Shown piece by piece: positions 38,802 to 47,752 of a stretch of 64,000 nt of DNA (position 1 is the stretch's first letter; each line of letters begins with the position of its first letter). Location: contig NZ_OUMZ01000007.1 of assembly GCF_900327775.1 (NCBI RefSeq), positions 2,033,606 through 2,097,605 on the forward strand. Direction: 5' to 3'. The notes below the pieces were generated by a model. That model searched no databases and was not told the origin of the DNA. It saw only the letters and a program-made list of their open reading frames with translations. This DNA is from Roseovarius sp. EL26 (GTDB lineage: Bacteria > Pseudomonadota > Alphaproteobacteria > Rhodobacterales > Rhodobacteraceae). Position numbers and translations under genes: made by a program.

Positions 38802-39509
38802 ATGAGCAGTACGCCCGAAACCCTAGATGCGTTGCGCGATAAGATTATCGCGCACCCGGATTTCATTTTGGAAGATCAGGAGCTGATGCAAACCCTGATC
38901 GCCGCAAATGAGCGTGCCATGGGGGCCAACATCGTTGACCTGCGTGGCATCGCCATGAAGCGACTGGAAGCCCGGCTTGACCGATTGGAGGAAACACACC
39001 GCAATGTGATTGCCGCCGCCTACGAGAACCTAGCTGGTACCAACCAAATTCACCGTGCCATTCTGCGCATGCTTGATCCGGCAGATTTTGAGCATTTCCT
39101 CAAGGATCTTGGCACCGAAGTCGCCAACATCCTGCGCGTGGATTATGTGAAACTGGTCGTCGAATCACAGCAAGAGGATGACGATGCAGTTCTCAAGAAA
39201 CTTGGTGATGTTCTAATCTCAGCCAAGCCGGGGTTCGTCGCGAACTATCTGCAATCTGGTTCCAACCATGCCAGCCGCCCTGTCGTGCTGCGTCACGTTG
39301 AACAAGGCCATACCAAAATTTATGGAGACGATGCGGAACTGGTGCACTCTGAAGCCTGCCTGCAGTTGGATTTCGGACGTGGGCGCCTGCCCGGTCTACT
39401 GGTGATGGGGGCGAAAGATCCGCATCAATTCAGCCCGCAACAAGGCACGGACCTGCTGGCCTTTTTTGCCGGTGTGTTTGAGCGGGCGATGCGCCGCTGG
39501 TTGTCATGA
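38802..39509 (+). CDS. DUF484 family protein
   Basis: A 235-residue cytoplasmic protein. An N-terminal helical part (HPDFILEDQELMQTLIAANE, EARLDRLEETHRNVIAAAYE) is followed by a GAF-like domain (about 95-230, ending in DLLAFFAGVFERAMRRWLS). DUF484 genes commonly stand just before xerC, as here with a four-base overlap. Biochemical role unknown. Confidence 0.9.
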   Translation: MSSTPETLDALRDKIIAHPDFILEDQELMQTLIAANERAMGANIVDLRGIAMKRLEARLDRLEETHRNVIAAAYENLAGTNQIHRAILRMLDPADFEHFLKDLGTEVANILRVDYVKLVVESQQEDDDAVLKKLGDVLISAKPGFVANYLQSGSNHASRPVVLRHVEQGHTKIYGDDAELVHSEACLQLDFGRGRLPGLLVMGAKDPHQFSPQQGTDLLAFFAGVFERAMRRWLS

Positions 39510-40420
39510 TTGCGCCCGCCGCCCGAGATGCGATGCAAAACTGGCTTGCGACACAAAAGGCATTACAGGGTGCATCTGAGCATACGATTGCGGCCTATGG
39601 CCATGACCTAACCGAATTTCTAACCTTTATGACGGAACACAAGGGTCAGGCCATGGGGTTGGCTCCTTTGCTGCGGATCACCGTGCCCGAGATGCGCAGT
39701 TGGATGGCCTTCATGCGCGGTCAGGACATTGGCGCGCGCTCACTTGCGCGCAAACTTTCGGCCGTAAAAGGCTTCTATCGCTATCTGGCTGAAAAAGAGG
39801 AATGTGACCCGACAGCTGTGCTGTCTGCCCGTGCGCCGAAATTCCAACGTAAACTGCCCCGCCCACTATCCCCTGATGCGGCACAGGATCTGATCGATAC
39901 AATCGACATGCAAAGTGAGACCCCGTGGATCTCGGCCCGCGATCAGGCAGTGGTGATTTTGCTTTATGGCTGCGGCTTACGCATATCTGAGGCGCTTGGC
40001 CTGTGTGGCCGTGACACACCAATTGGCGCAACAATTCGGATCATTGGTAAAGGCAGCAAAGAGCGTGTTGTGCCAGTGATAACCCCCGCACGAGACGCAG
40101 TTAAGAATTACCTGGATCTGTGCCCCTACCCCAGCGAGCCAGAAACGCCAATTTTCCGAGGGATGCGAGGCGGGCCGTTAAATCCGCGAGCGATTCAAAA
40201 GGTTGTCGCCTCAGTCCGCATGCAGTTGGGCTTGCCAGCAACCGCCACGCCACATGCGATGCGCCATAGTTTTGCTACGCACCTGTTAAATGCGGGCGGC
40301 GACCTGCGTGCGATTCAGGAGCTGTTGGGACATGCATCTTTGTCAACAACACAGGCCTATACAGCAGTTGATACTGCCCGGCTGATGGAAGTTTACAACC
40401 AGACCCACCCTAAGGCATAA
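39506..40420 (+). CDS. xerC: Tyrosine recombinase XerC
   Basis: A 304-residue site-specific recombinase that, with XerD, resolves chromosome dimers at dif. An N-terminal SAM-like domain (about 10-110) precedes the catalytic domain. The catalytic Arg is in LLYGCGLRISEAL, the HxxR pair in ATPHAMRHSFATHL, His in LLGHASLSTTQ, and the nucleophile is Tyr285 in AYTAVD. The location beside DUF484, with no attachment-site repeats nearby, fits the housekeeping enzyme rather than a mobile integrase. Confidence 0.93.
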   Translation: MIAPAARDAMQNWLATQKALQGASEHTIAAYGHDLTEFLTFMTEHKGQAMGLAPLLRITVPEMRSWMAFMRGQDIGARSLARKLSAVKGFYRYLAEKEECDPTAVLSARAPKFQRKLPRPLSPDAAQDLIDTIDMQSETPWISARDQAVVILLYGCGLRISEALGLCGRDTPIGATIRIIGKGSKERVVPVITPARDAVKNYLDLCPYPSEPETPIFRGMRGGPLNPRAIQKVVASVRMQLGLPATATPHAMRHSFATHLLNAGGDLRAIQELLGHASLSTTQAYTAVDTARLMEVYNQTHPKA

Positions 40421-40431
40421 GCAAATACAAT

Positions 40432-40478
40432 AAGCATCACAATCAGTATATCTTTGCCAAAGCTGGCAACTGATGCTT
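40432..40478 (+). other. Inverted repeats upstream of pcs
   Basis: AAGCATCA / TGATGCTT (40432-40439 / 40471-40478) encloses a smaller hairpin TGCCA-AAGC-TGGCA (40455-40468). The structure ends 22 bases before the pcs start and could act as a weak terminator for xerC, an operator, or an mRNA fold at the pcs leader. Confidence 0.4.
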
Positions 40479-40500
40479 GTCATTATAGCTGTGATCCGTC

Positions 40501-41205
40501 ATGTCACGCAGCATGACTGATCAGATGAAAGCCCTGTCCGTACACCTGCTGACCGCCACCGGTGCGGTGTTTGCGATGTTGTCCATGCTGGCCGCCGCAG
40601 ACGGCAAATGGGACCTGATGTTTTTGTGGCTGGTTGTGGCCTTTGCCGTTGATGGCATCGATGGCCCACTAGCACGCAAATATCACGTCAAAAAGAACGC
40701 GCCTGAATTCGACGGCGTCATGCTTGATCTGATCATCGATTATCTGACCTATGTGTTCATCCCGGCGTTTGCCTTGTTCAAATCAGGGCTGATGGCAGGC
40801 TGGACCGGTTGGTTCGCGATCATCATCATTACTTTCTCATCTGCGATGTATTTCGTGGATACCCGGATGAAGACCAAAGACAATTCTTTTTCGGGCTTTC
40901 CCGGATGCTGGAACATGCTCATTCTTGTGATCTTCGCCATTCAGCCGAATTTCTGGGTCATTCTATGCTTGGTCACAGCACTCGCCATTGCGATGTTCTT
41001 GCCACTGAAGTTTATCCACCCGGTCAGAACCGAGCGCTGGCGCATGCTATCGTTGCCCATTGCCCTTGCTTGGACGTTCTTTGCTGGCTGGGCCGCCTGG
41101 GTCGATTTTCATCCTGAAAGCTGGGCGCATTGGGGTTTGGTATTGACCAGTGTCTATCTTTTGTTCGCCGGTATCGCACAGCAGATCATTCCGAAAATGC
41201 GATAA
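40501..41205 (+). CDS. pcs: Phosphatidylcholine synthase
   Basis: A 234-residue inner-membrane CDP-alcohol phosphotransferase that makes phosphatidylcholine directly from CDP-diacylglycerol and choline, a route typical of alphaproteobacteria. The catalytic motif begins near residue 51 (DGIDGPLARKYHV) and ends in FDGVMLDLIIDYLTYV. About eight hydrophobic segments are present. Confidence 0.92.
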   Translation: MSRSMTDQMKALSVHLLTATGAVFAMLSMLAAADGKWDLMFLWLVVAFAVDGIDGPLARKYHVKKNAPEFDGVMLDLIIDYLTYVFIPAFALFKSGLMAGWTGWFAIIIITFSSAMYFVDTRMKTKDNSFSGFPGCWNMLILVIFAIQPNFWVILCLVTALAIAMFLPLKFIHPVRTERWRMLSLPIALAWTFFAGWAAWVDFHPESWAHWGLVLTSVYLLFAGIAQQIIPKMR

Positions 41206-41211
41206 TCCCTC

Positions 41212-41679
41212 CTAGATCAGCAAACCGGCGGCATTCTCATGCCGCAGCAACCAGACCTTGCTTTCCACCCCTCCGGCGCCAGAAAACCCACCCAGAGACG
41301 TCGCCCCCAACACCCGGTGGCAAGGGATGATGATCGGGATTGGATTACCCCCGCAAGCGTTGCCAACAGCCTGGGCTGAAGCATCAAGGCCTTTTGCCAA
41401 ATCGCCATAAGTTCGTGTCTCCCCCAAGGGGATAGCTGACATCGCATCACAGACCGCGCGCTGGAAATCAGATCCTTTGACACTTAACGGCAAGTCAAAC
41501 ACAGTTAAATGCCCCTCAAAGTAAGCTGTCAGCTGTTGCTGCGCCTCAATCAGCTCCGGTGATCTGTCATGTCCTTGATGTGCTTTTACTCCCCAATAGA
41601 GCTGAACAATCTCACCGGCCTGACTGTCAACCGAGACCATGCCCAAAGGGCTATCAAAACTTGCCGATAATACGTCCAT
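41212..41679 (-). CDS. ogt: Methylated-DNA-protein cysteine methyltransferase
   Basis: A 155-residue DNA repair protein that transfers alkyl groups from O6-alkylguanine to its own Cys120 in IPCHRV. The Arg-finger helix region ETRTYGDLAKGLDASAQAVG and the C-terminal GGFSGAGGVESKVWLLRHE are typical of Ogt. It is the last gene in a five-gene minus-strand run. Confidence 0.94.
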   Translation of the reverse strand: MDVLSASFDSPLGMVSVDSQAGEIVQLYWGVKAHQGHDRSPELIEAQQQLTAYFEGHLTVFDLPLSVKGSDFQRAVCDAMSAIPLGETRTYGDLAKGLDASAQAVGNACGGNPIPIIIPCHRVLGATSLGGFSGAGGVESKVWLLRHENAAGLLI

Positions 41680-41685
41680 TTCGCT

Positions 41686-42627
41686 TTACTCCGTGTTCAG
41701 GTGCACCGCCTCAACCCTACGGTTGGCTTCGCGCCCTTCAGCCGTCAGGTTAGACGCAATTGGCGAAAGATACCCTACTCCATTCGCCTCGAGCTGAAGC
41801 CTATCAACACCGTGAGCATCAACTAAGCGCTCCACCACTGCCGCAGCTCTTTGGCGTGACAGCAAAACATTCGCATCCGCTCCCCCTGTAGCATCTGTAT
41901 GGCCAACCAACGCCACGCGCCGAGTGTTCTCTTCTGTCAGATAACGTGCCAAGTCAGACAGGGATGTATAAGGCCCAGCCCCAAGCGCCACCGCGCCACT
42001 CTCGAACTCCAAGTCTTCCAGCACCACATGGCCTTGTGCCACCAGCGCGGTCACAATCCCTTTTACATCTTGCGGGCTTTCGATGATCTGTGCTGCAATC
42101 TCTGGCTCAACGCTGCCTGCCGGTGTGCTGTGTGCGATTTGCACATGCCCCACTGCACCACTTCGACTCGCCAAAAGGGCGACATAGGATTTTCCACCTA
42201 ATCTATCGTCTTTGTAAGCCGACAAGTATCTGAAGTCATACAGGTCAACGAACATATCTGGCGCATCAAGCACTGCAATATTAAAGCGGAAATCAAAGCT
42301 TCCGCATTCTGTATCGACGCAATCAAATACGATACTGTATCCTGCACTTTCCAGCTGTTTCCAAATCGGCGACATGATCTGCTGGCTCGTCAGATCGCTT
42401 CCCTCCAAGCGCCAGGCTTGCTGTATGATACGACCTTCGCTTTCAATCGACGGAACTGCCTGCCCCTCATAAGGGCCGGTCGCAAAGAAATAGCTATCTG
42501 CTTCTGATGTCACTTCGCTTGTTATCCTGGCATTTCCAGGCATCGTCAGCTCAAGCGTTGCGGCAGGTCCCGCGCAAATGGCCAACACTCCGGCTACACT
42601 CCACATCCATAAACTCGTATTTCTCAC
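41686..42627 (-). CDS. OmpA-domain protein with DUF4892-like N-terminal region
   Basis: A 313-residue exported protein. Signal peptide of about 23 residues (MRNTSLWMWSVAGVLAICAG), then an N-terminal region (about 30-180) with paired cysteines in VFDCVDTECGSFDFRFNI and DMFVDLYDFRYLSAYK, resembling DUF4892. The C-terminal OmpA domain (about 200-313) contains VALVGHTDATGGADANVLLS and ANGVGYLSPIASN. Probable periplasmic or outer-membrane peptidoglycan binder. It lies between an AhpD-like gene and ogt with gaps of a few bases. Confidence 0.82.
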   Translation of the reverse strand: MRNTSLWMWSVAGVLAICAGPAATLELTMPGNARITSEVTSEADSYFFATGPYEGQAVPSIESEGRIIQQAWRLEGSDLTSQQIMSPIWKQLESAGYSIVFDCVDTECGSFDFRFNIAVLDAPDMFVDLYDFRYLSAYKDDRLGGKSYVALLASRSGAVGHVQIAHSTPAGSVEPEIAAQIIESPQDVKGIVTALVAQGHVVLEDLEFESGAVALGAGPYTSLSDLARYLTEENTRRVALVGHTDATGGADANVLLSRQRAAAVVERLVDAHGVDRLQLEANGVGYLSPIASNLTAEGREANRRVEAVHLNTE

Positions 42628-42630
42628 TGC

Positions 42631-43206
42631 TCAGCGCGCCTGTCCATGATACTCTGGATTCGGCCGCATCCCAGTTGCACTAGCCATTCTGTTAGACATA
42701 TTGAAAAAACCAACCACGCTGACAATGTCCCAGATGTCACGCTCAGTAAACCCAACAACCCTGAGCGCCTGACGATCACGTTCTTCAATCTCTGCGCTGG
42801 ACTTTGTGACCTTTTCAGAAAACAGTAACATTGCGTGCTGTCGGGCATCCAGATCCGCCATGCGCCAGTTCATCACCATCGCCTCGCCCAGCTCCGGTTT
42901 ACCAGATAAAGCCCGAACCGCTGCACCATGCGCCACCTGACAGTACCAGCACCGGTTAATCGAGCTGACAACAACTGCGATCATTTCACGCTCTAGCTTA
43001 CTCAACCCGCTATCAGCCAGCATTAGATTGTTATACATGGCAGCAAAGGCGTTGAGCTTATCAATGTCAAAGGCGTAGGCCTTTAGCACATTCGGCACCA
43101 TCCCCAGCTTATCCACACAGACATCAAAATATTTCTGTGTGTCCTCAGGCAGTGGAACCACCATAGGAAGATCAAGTGCCGTGGGAAGGTCGTTGTTTGA
43201 AGTCAT
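42631..43206 (-). CDS. AhpD-like peroxidase-related protein (carboxymuconolactone decarboxylase fold)
   Basis: A 191-residue helical protein. The AhpD-type redox motif is present as CWYCQVAHGAAV (CxxC with a following His). The N- and C-terminal parts (FDVCVDKLGMVPNVLKAYAF, VGFTERDIWDIVSVVGFFNM) match the peroxidase-related subgroup. Likely a thiol-dependent peroxidase or disulfide carrier. The start overlaps the GNAT gene stop by four bases. Confidence 0.87.
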   Translation of the reverse strand: MTSNNDLPTALDLPMVVPLPEDTQKYFDVCVDKLGMVPNVLKAYAFDIDKLNAFAAMYNNLMLADSGLSKLEREMIAVVVSSINRCWYCQVAHGAAVRALSGKPELGEAMVMNWRMADLDARQHAMLLFSEKVTKSSAEIEERDRQALRVVGFTERDIWDIVSVVGFFNMSNRMASATGMRPNPEYHGQAR

Positions 43207-43931
43207 TCGGTCAACTCCTGTTTCAGCCGATAGTGATAACCGCCCACCTGCGTCATCCCCAGATCAGTATAAAGCGCATTCGCGCTTGTGTTTTCTTTAG
43301 TGCAAACGGCAGAAATGTGGCTCGCGCCCTGTTCTTGCGCCCAAAGCGCCGCCTGCTGCATCAGGTAACGCCCCATCCCCGAGCGGCGATGACGTGACAG
43401 CACTTCAAGTGCATGTACCATCGCAATACCGTCATGAATCGCAACAAAGCCGGTCGCCGCCGGGCGGCTGTCTGACCGACCAAAAAGCGATGTTTTGGGC
43501 CCTTGAACACGGCGCATGACATCCATGCGCGCTGGACCAATGCCGCCTTGCGCCCAGATATCTACCTGAATGGCCATCGGTTCCCAGATGGCAAAACTTG
43601 CGGTACGCGGCGGCTGCAATGCCAAAGGCGCGGTTGCACCAACGTAGATATTGACGGGATCAATAACTTGATACCCCTGTCCGGCAAGCAAGGTATCCAG
43701 AGCATATTCGCCATGCCGGACCATGAACAACGATACTTGTCCCAAAACTTGCATCGCCCGCTCAGCGCCAGGTAATGCATCCGCAGTTAGCGTCCCATCA
43801 AGAGTTGCAGCGCAAACCCGTTTTCCCCCACCTTTGCCATACCGGATTTGCCAAGGCCCCTGCAGCGCATAACCTGCTGCCGGCCATGTGCGCTCCAGAA
43901 CGTCATATACTGTCTTAACATTTGGCATCAT
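43203..43931 (-). CDS. GNAT-family N-acetyltransferase
   Basis: A 242-residue protein. The C-terminal GNAT domain has the acetyl-CoA-binding motif RHRRSGMGRYLMQQAALWAQ and the end motif ENTSANALYTDLGMTQVGGY. The N-terminal 110 residues are poorly conserved and may be a degenerate second GNAT unit. Substrate unknown. It overlaps both neighbours by four bases. Confidence 0.83.
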   Translation of the reverse strand: MMPNVKTVYDVLERTWPAAGYALQGPWQIRYGKGGGKRVCAATLDGTLTADALPGAERAMQVLGQVSLFMVRHGEYALDTLLAGQGYQVIDPVNIYVGATAPLALQPPRTASFAIWEPMAIQVDIWAQGGIGPARMDVMRRVQGPKTSLFGRSDSRPAATGFVAIHDGIAMVHALEVLSRHRRSGMGRYLMQQAALWAQEQGASHISAVCTKENTSANALYTDLGMTQVGGYHYRLKQELTE

Positions 43932-44650
43932 TGTGGGAAAATCCTGTTCAGTTCGGCCATCGCCGCATCGATCAACGCCCCATCGTGGCCCCGCACAACG
44001 ATGTTTGAGCCAAACCGGCCATCCATCTGAAACGGATAAGATCCGATTGACAAGTCTGAGTATTGGGTCGCCAATTCTGCCAATGGACCGGCAATGTCAC
44101 CCTCGCCTCGCAAAACCTGCAAAGATTGCGACAGAACTGGTTGTCCACCAGTCAAGCGCGGCAAAACATCGGCAAGCATGGCTTCAAATATCGCGGGAAC
44201 TCCGGCCATTACATGCACATTTTCGATCGTAAAGCCGGGAGCTGTGCTGATCGGGTTATCAATCAAACTGGCGCCATCGGGAATGCGGGCCATGCGCAGG
44301 CGGGCCTCGTTGATCTCCAGCCCAGTACGGGCGTAATGCGCCTCTAGCAATGCCCGCGCATCGGCGCGCACATCAATCGAGCAATCAAAGGCACGGGCAA
44401 CGTTGTCTGCGGTGATATCATCATGTGTGGGGCCAATCCCACCCGAGGTAAACACGTGGGTGTAGGACCGGCTGAGTGCTTTAACTGCAGCTGTAATAGC
44501 ATCGGGATCATCGCTGACCACGCGCACTTCAGCCAAATCAATCGCTGCCTTGGTCAACTCGCCCGCCAGATGGTGCATATTGGCATCACGCGTGCGCCCT
44601 GACAGAATTTCATCCCCGATCACAAGCATGGCAGCAGTTGGGTTTGGCAT
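43928..44650 (-). CDS. CinA-like MoCF-domain protein
   Basis: A 240-residue protein corresponding to the N-terminal molybdopterin-binding-like domain of CinA (AAMLVIGDEILSGRTRDANM, VFTSGGIGPTHDDITADNVA, NVHVMAGVPAIFEAMLADVL). It lacks the C-terminal nicotinamide-nucleotide amidohydrolase domain, as many alphaproteobacterial stand-alone versions do. The ATG at 44650 is preferred over GTG 44653 because AAGGAG lies six bases upstream. First gene of the five-gene run ending at ogt; divergent from sfsA. Confidence 0.87.
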   Translation of the reverse strand: MPNPTAAMLVIGDEILSGRTRDANMHHLAGELTKAAIDLAEVRVVSDDPDAITAAVKALSRSYTHVFTSGGIGPTHDDITADNVARAFDCSIDVRADARALLEAHYARTGLEINEARLRMARIPDGASLIDNPISTAPGFTIENVHVMAGVPAIFEAMLADVLPRLTGGQPVLSQSLQVLRGEGDIAGPLAELATQYSDLSIGSYPFQMDGRFGSNIVVRGHDGALIDAAMAELNRIFPQ

Positions 44651-44696
44651 CACGCACTCCTTGAATGGCGGTCATGATCGGTATAGGCCGCTTGGC

Positions 44697-45398
44697 ATGC
44701 GCTTTCAAACCCCTCTTATCCCCGCCACACTGATCCGTCGTTACAAACGCTTTCTCGCGGATATCCAACTGGAGGACGGGCAAGAGGTCACCGCCCACTG
44801 CGCCAACCCCGGATCAATGATGGGACTGGCGACACCCGGCATGCGGATTTGGGTCGAGCCAAATGATGATCCAAAGAAAAAGCTAAAATATGGTTGGCGC
44901 TTGGTTGATCATGAAAACGGGCATTTCACCGGAGTCGATACCAGCCTGCCCAACCGCGCCTTACGCGCGGCCTTGATGGCACGTGAAATCCCCGAACTTG
45001 CCGAATATGAGACTATTTTGCCGGAACAGAAATACGGTGAAAACAGCCGGATTGATTTTCTGTTACAGCAAACAGGCTTGCCTGATGTTTATGTCGAGGT
45101 GAAATCCGTCACGCTTTGCCGCACCGCCAGACTGGCTGAATTCCCCGATAGTGTCACCGCTCGTGGTGCCAAACACTTAGGCGAATTGGCCAAGGTAGCT
45201 GGGCAAGGACAGCGCGCTGTGCTCCTATACCTTGTTCAGCGTACTGATTGCGCATCCGTTAGCATCGCCACAGATATCGACCCAACCTATGCAGAGGCCT
45301 ATCGCGCAGCCCTCAAGGCCAGGTTGGAAACCATCGCCTATGACACTGCGATTTCACCGCAAGAGATTCTGATCCGGAACCGTCTTCCCGTTGAATGA
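44697..45398 (+). CDS. sfsA: DNA/RNA nuclease SfsA
   Basis: A 233-residue protein. The start MRFQTPLIPATLIRRYKRFL matches the family; an in-frame upstream extension overlaps the divergent gene and is rejected. Motifs are TAHCANPGSMMGL, the PD-(D/E)xK-like RIDFLLQQTGLPDVYVEVKS and LAEFPDSVTARGAKHLGELA. First described as a sugar-fermentation stimulator, later as a nucleic-acid-binding protein or nuclease. Confidence 0.92.
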   Translation: MRFQTPLIPATLIRRYKRFLADIQLEDGQEVTAHCANPGSMMGLATPGMRIWVEPNDDPKKKLKYGWRLVDHENGHFTGVDTSLPNRALRAALMAREIPELAEYETILPEQKYGENSRIDFLLQQTGLPDVYVEVKSVTLCRTARLAEFPDSVTARGAKHLGELAKVAGQGQRAVLLYLVQRTDCASVSIATDIDPTYAEAYRAALKARLETIAYDTAISPQEILIRNRLPVE

Positions 45399-45472
45399 TT
45401 TCCCGCTCTGGCCCTTTGGCTTGATCCATCATAAATAGAGACAAAGACCACACCTTTTGACGAGGATTCGAC

Positions 45473-46285
45473 GTGAACGAAGAACACCGCGGCAGACTGA
45501 CACGCGACGGCATCCGCATCCATAGTGATGCAGATTTTGCAGGCATGCACAAAGCTGGTGAACTGGCTGCGCGCATCCTTGACGAAATTTCCGAACATGT
45601 CTTTGTCGGCCAAACCACAGGCGAGATTGATCGCATCATCGAAGACAGGGTCAATGATGCAGGTGCAAAATCCGCCACAATTGGCTATAAGGGTTATCGC
45701 CACGCCAGCTGCATCAGCGTCAACCATGTGGTCTGTCATGGTATCCCAGGTGACAAAAAGCTGAAAGATGGTGACATTCTGAACATTGATGTCACGGTCA
45801 TCGTCGACGGCTGGTTTGGTGACACTTCACGTATGTATGTTGCAGGCAAGTTGAGCCGCAAGTCCGAGCGCCTAATTCAAGTCACGCATGACGCGCTGTT
45901 CAAAGGCATTGAAGCCGTCAAGCCAGGCAATACCTTTGGTGATATCGGCCATGCCATTCAAAGCTTTGTCGAAGGTCACCGCATGGCGGTAGTCCGTGAT
46001 TTCTGTGGCCATGGTCTGGGACGGGTATTCCATTCGCCTCCAAACGTCTTGCACTATGGGCGCGCGGGCACCGGCCCGGTACTGGAAGAAGGTATGTTCT
46101 TCACAATCGAGCCGATGGTCAATTTGGGCCGTTCAGAAACCAAGGTACTGGCTGACGATTGGACTGCCGTGACACGCGACAAATCTCTGTCTGCGCAATT
46201 TGAACACTCCATCGGGGTCACTGCGAACGGTTTTGAAATCTTCACCCTGTCTCCCGCTGGCCGGTATCACCCAACCTGGGGCTAG
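45473..46285 (+). CDS. map: Type I methionine aminopeptidase
   Basis: A 270-residue cytosolic metalloenzyme that removes the initiator methionine. GTG start with a GAGGA site. Metal ligands lie in ILNIDVTVIVDGWFGDTSRM (two Asp), CGHGLGRVFHSPPNVLHYG (His), FFTIEPMVNLG (Glu) and AQFEHSIGVT (Glu). Length and motifs are complete. Confidence 0.95.
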   Translation: MNEEHRGRLTRDGIRIHSDADFAGMHKAGELAARILDEISEHVFVGQTTGEIDRIIEDRVNDAGAKSATIGYKGYRHASCISVNHVVCHGIPGDKKLKDGDILNIDVTVIVDGWFGDTSRMYVAGKLSRKSERLIQVTHDALFKGIEAVKPGNTFGDIGHAIQSFVEGHRMAVVRDFCGHGLGRVFHSPPNVLHYGRAGTGPVLEEGMFFTIEPMVNLGRSETKVLADDWTAVTRDKSLSAQFEHSIGVTANGFEIFTLSPAGRYHPTWG

Positions 46286-46339
46286 ACATTCGTGGCCTGG
46301 CTCTTTTACCCTGATGTCTGACAAGACAAGGAACCTTTG

Positions 46340-46903
46340 ATGCGCCCCAACAAGCGGGATGAACTTGTTCGTAAAGCTCTTGACGTGTTTTATCGTAACG
46401 GTTTTCACGCCACTGGCATGGACAGGCTCGTGGCTGAAACCGGTGTGTCAAAGACATCAATGTACAAACATTTCAAAACCAAGGATGACCTGATCCTGGC
46501 AGCGCTGCAATTGCGTGACGAATTGTTCAGGACATGGTTCTGCCAACGCATGGAAGAATTGTCCGACACGCCTCGGGGGCAGCTTCTGGCTGTTTTTGAC
46601 GTGCTGGAAGAATGGTTTGCCAAACCTGAATTCCGCGGCTGCATGTTCATCAAAGCCAGCGCTGAATTTCAAGAACATAACAACCCGATCCACCAACAGT
46701 CAGCCAATCATAAACGCCTATTGCTTGAACATCTGCGTAATGTGGCGAACCGGGCGGGCGCGGCCGATCCCGAAACTTTGGCAAGTCAGTTCATGCTATT
46801 GAAAGAGGGCGCGATCATCACTGCCGTGATGGGATTTGGTGAAAACCCCGCGAAGAATGCAAAGTCTGCGGCTCAAACCTTGCTGAAAACCGCATGCCCG
46901 TAA
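46340..46903 (+). CDS. TetR-family transcriptional regulator
   Basis: A 187-residue regulator. The HTH (residues 5-50) is typical: LVRKALDVFYRNGFHATGMD and VAETGVSKTSMYKHFKTKDD. The C-terminal ligand-binding domain includes EFRGCMFIKASAEFQEHNNP. The ATG at 46340 is preferred over an upstream TTG because AAGGAA is correctly spaced. It follows map by 54 bases on the same strand. Target genes are not evident from context. Confidence 0.88.
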   Translation: MRPNKRDELVRKALDVFYRNGFHATGMDRLVAETGVSKTSMYKHFKTKDDLILAALQLRDELFRTWFCQRMEELSDTPRGQLLAVFDVLEEWFAKPEFRGCMFIKASAEFQEHNNPIHQQSANHKRLLLEHLRNVANRAGAADPETLASQFMLLKEGAIITAVMGFGENPAKNAKSAAQTLLKTACP

Positions 46904-47032
46904 GTCATAAATTCATCGATTGATGAGGCTGATTTTTCATTAGTATGGCAACCAATACCCACCGCTAGTGTATCCACAGAACGGGCCTATAAACAATAAA
47001 GCAAACCACCGCTTTAACGTATCTACGATTGC

Positions 47033-47653
47033 CTATTCGATGCTCTTTTGATGGCGGTCATTAAAGTTAACCACTTCCCGCGCGGTAGGGCGGATGCCTG
47101 AGAAAAGCTCGACGTAATGTGGAACGCGTGCAAGCCGCTCCTCTCGGCTTTCTAATCTGTGCATCGAGATATATCCGATCTGCGTGTAAATGACGGTTAG
47201 GCTAGACACATCGGCCTGCTCCTCAGAATACCCGTAGCGCTTAAACATCCGCGCGATTGCCTCTATTCGGCGATTGTCTGCTTCTTTGACCCGTTGTTGA
47301 AGGTCCGAATCGACGCGCGACCAATTACGAATAGCCAGATCAAGCCGCGCATCAAAAAGCGTAGGAACGAGCCAGCAATCCATCAGATTAAAGAGGGATT
47401 CGCAGATGCTTGCGGCTTCCAACTCGCATTGTTCAATTAAGTTACCCGTATTTTTGGCCTCCCAACGCTGAATCATTGCACGGTGGAGTTCAGCGATATC
47501 CTTGAAATACCAATAAAACCCAGTGCGTGTCAGGTTGAGGCGCTTAGCTAGCGGCATAATTTTCACCGCGTCAACGCCGCCTTCTATCAACAAGTCATAG
47601 GCAGCATTCAGCCAAAGGTCTTTGGAACCGGGTGGGCGAGAGAGTGTGGACAT
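47033..47653 (-). CDS. TetR-family repressor divergent from the flavin oxidoreductase
   Basis: A 206-residue TetR regulator. N-terminal HTH (about 10-55: NAAYDLLIEGGVDAVKIMPL, AKRLNLTRTGFYWYFKDIAE); the C-terminal effector domain is long and contains LVPTLFDARLDLAIRNWSRV. Start codon 99 bases from the oxidoreductase start. Two palindromes of the same sequence lie between the genes, making it the likely repressor of both. Confidence 0.9.
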   Translation of the reverse strand: MSTLSRPPGSKDLWLNAAYDLLIEGGVDAVKIMPLAKRLNLTRTGFYWYFKDIAELHRAMIQRWEAKNTGNLIEQCELEAASICESLFNLMDCWLVPTLFDARLDLAIRNWSRVDSDLQQRVKEADNRRIEAIARMFKRYGYSEEQADVSSLTVIYTQIGYISMHRLESREERLARVPHYVELFSGIRPTAREVVNFNDRHQKSIE

Positions 47654-47671
47654 GAGGTAAGTTAAATTGAC

Positions 47672-47720
47672 TTGACACTTATGTCAATTGCACCAAGATA
47701 CCGAACTGACATATCTGTCA
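47672..47720. promoter_or_regulatory. Paired operator palindromes for the divergent TetR / oxidoreductase promoters
   Basis: Two inverted repeats with the same half-site and four-base spacer: TTGACA-CTTA-TGTCAA (47672-47687) and TGACA-TATC-TGTCA (47707-47720). Their centres are 34 bases apart, about three helical turns. Both sit in the 99-base gap between the two start codons. This is the form of a TetR operator pair, and each overlaps a place where a promoter would be expected. Confidence 0.75.
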
Positions 47721-47752
47721 AGCCCGCCAACCCCAACCTGGAGCAAGCTGAA

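Noticed and set aside
39506..40420. XerC as the integrase of a mobile element
   Set aside because: Neighbour DUF484 and the flanking housekeeping genes match the chromosomal xerC locus, and no attachment-site repeats, tRNA or phage genes are nearby.
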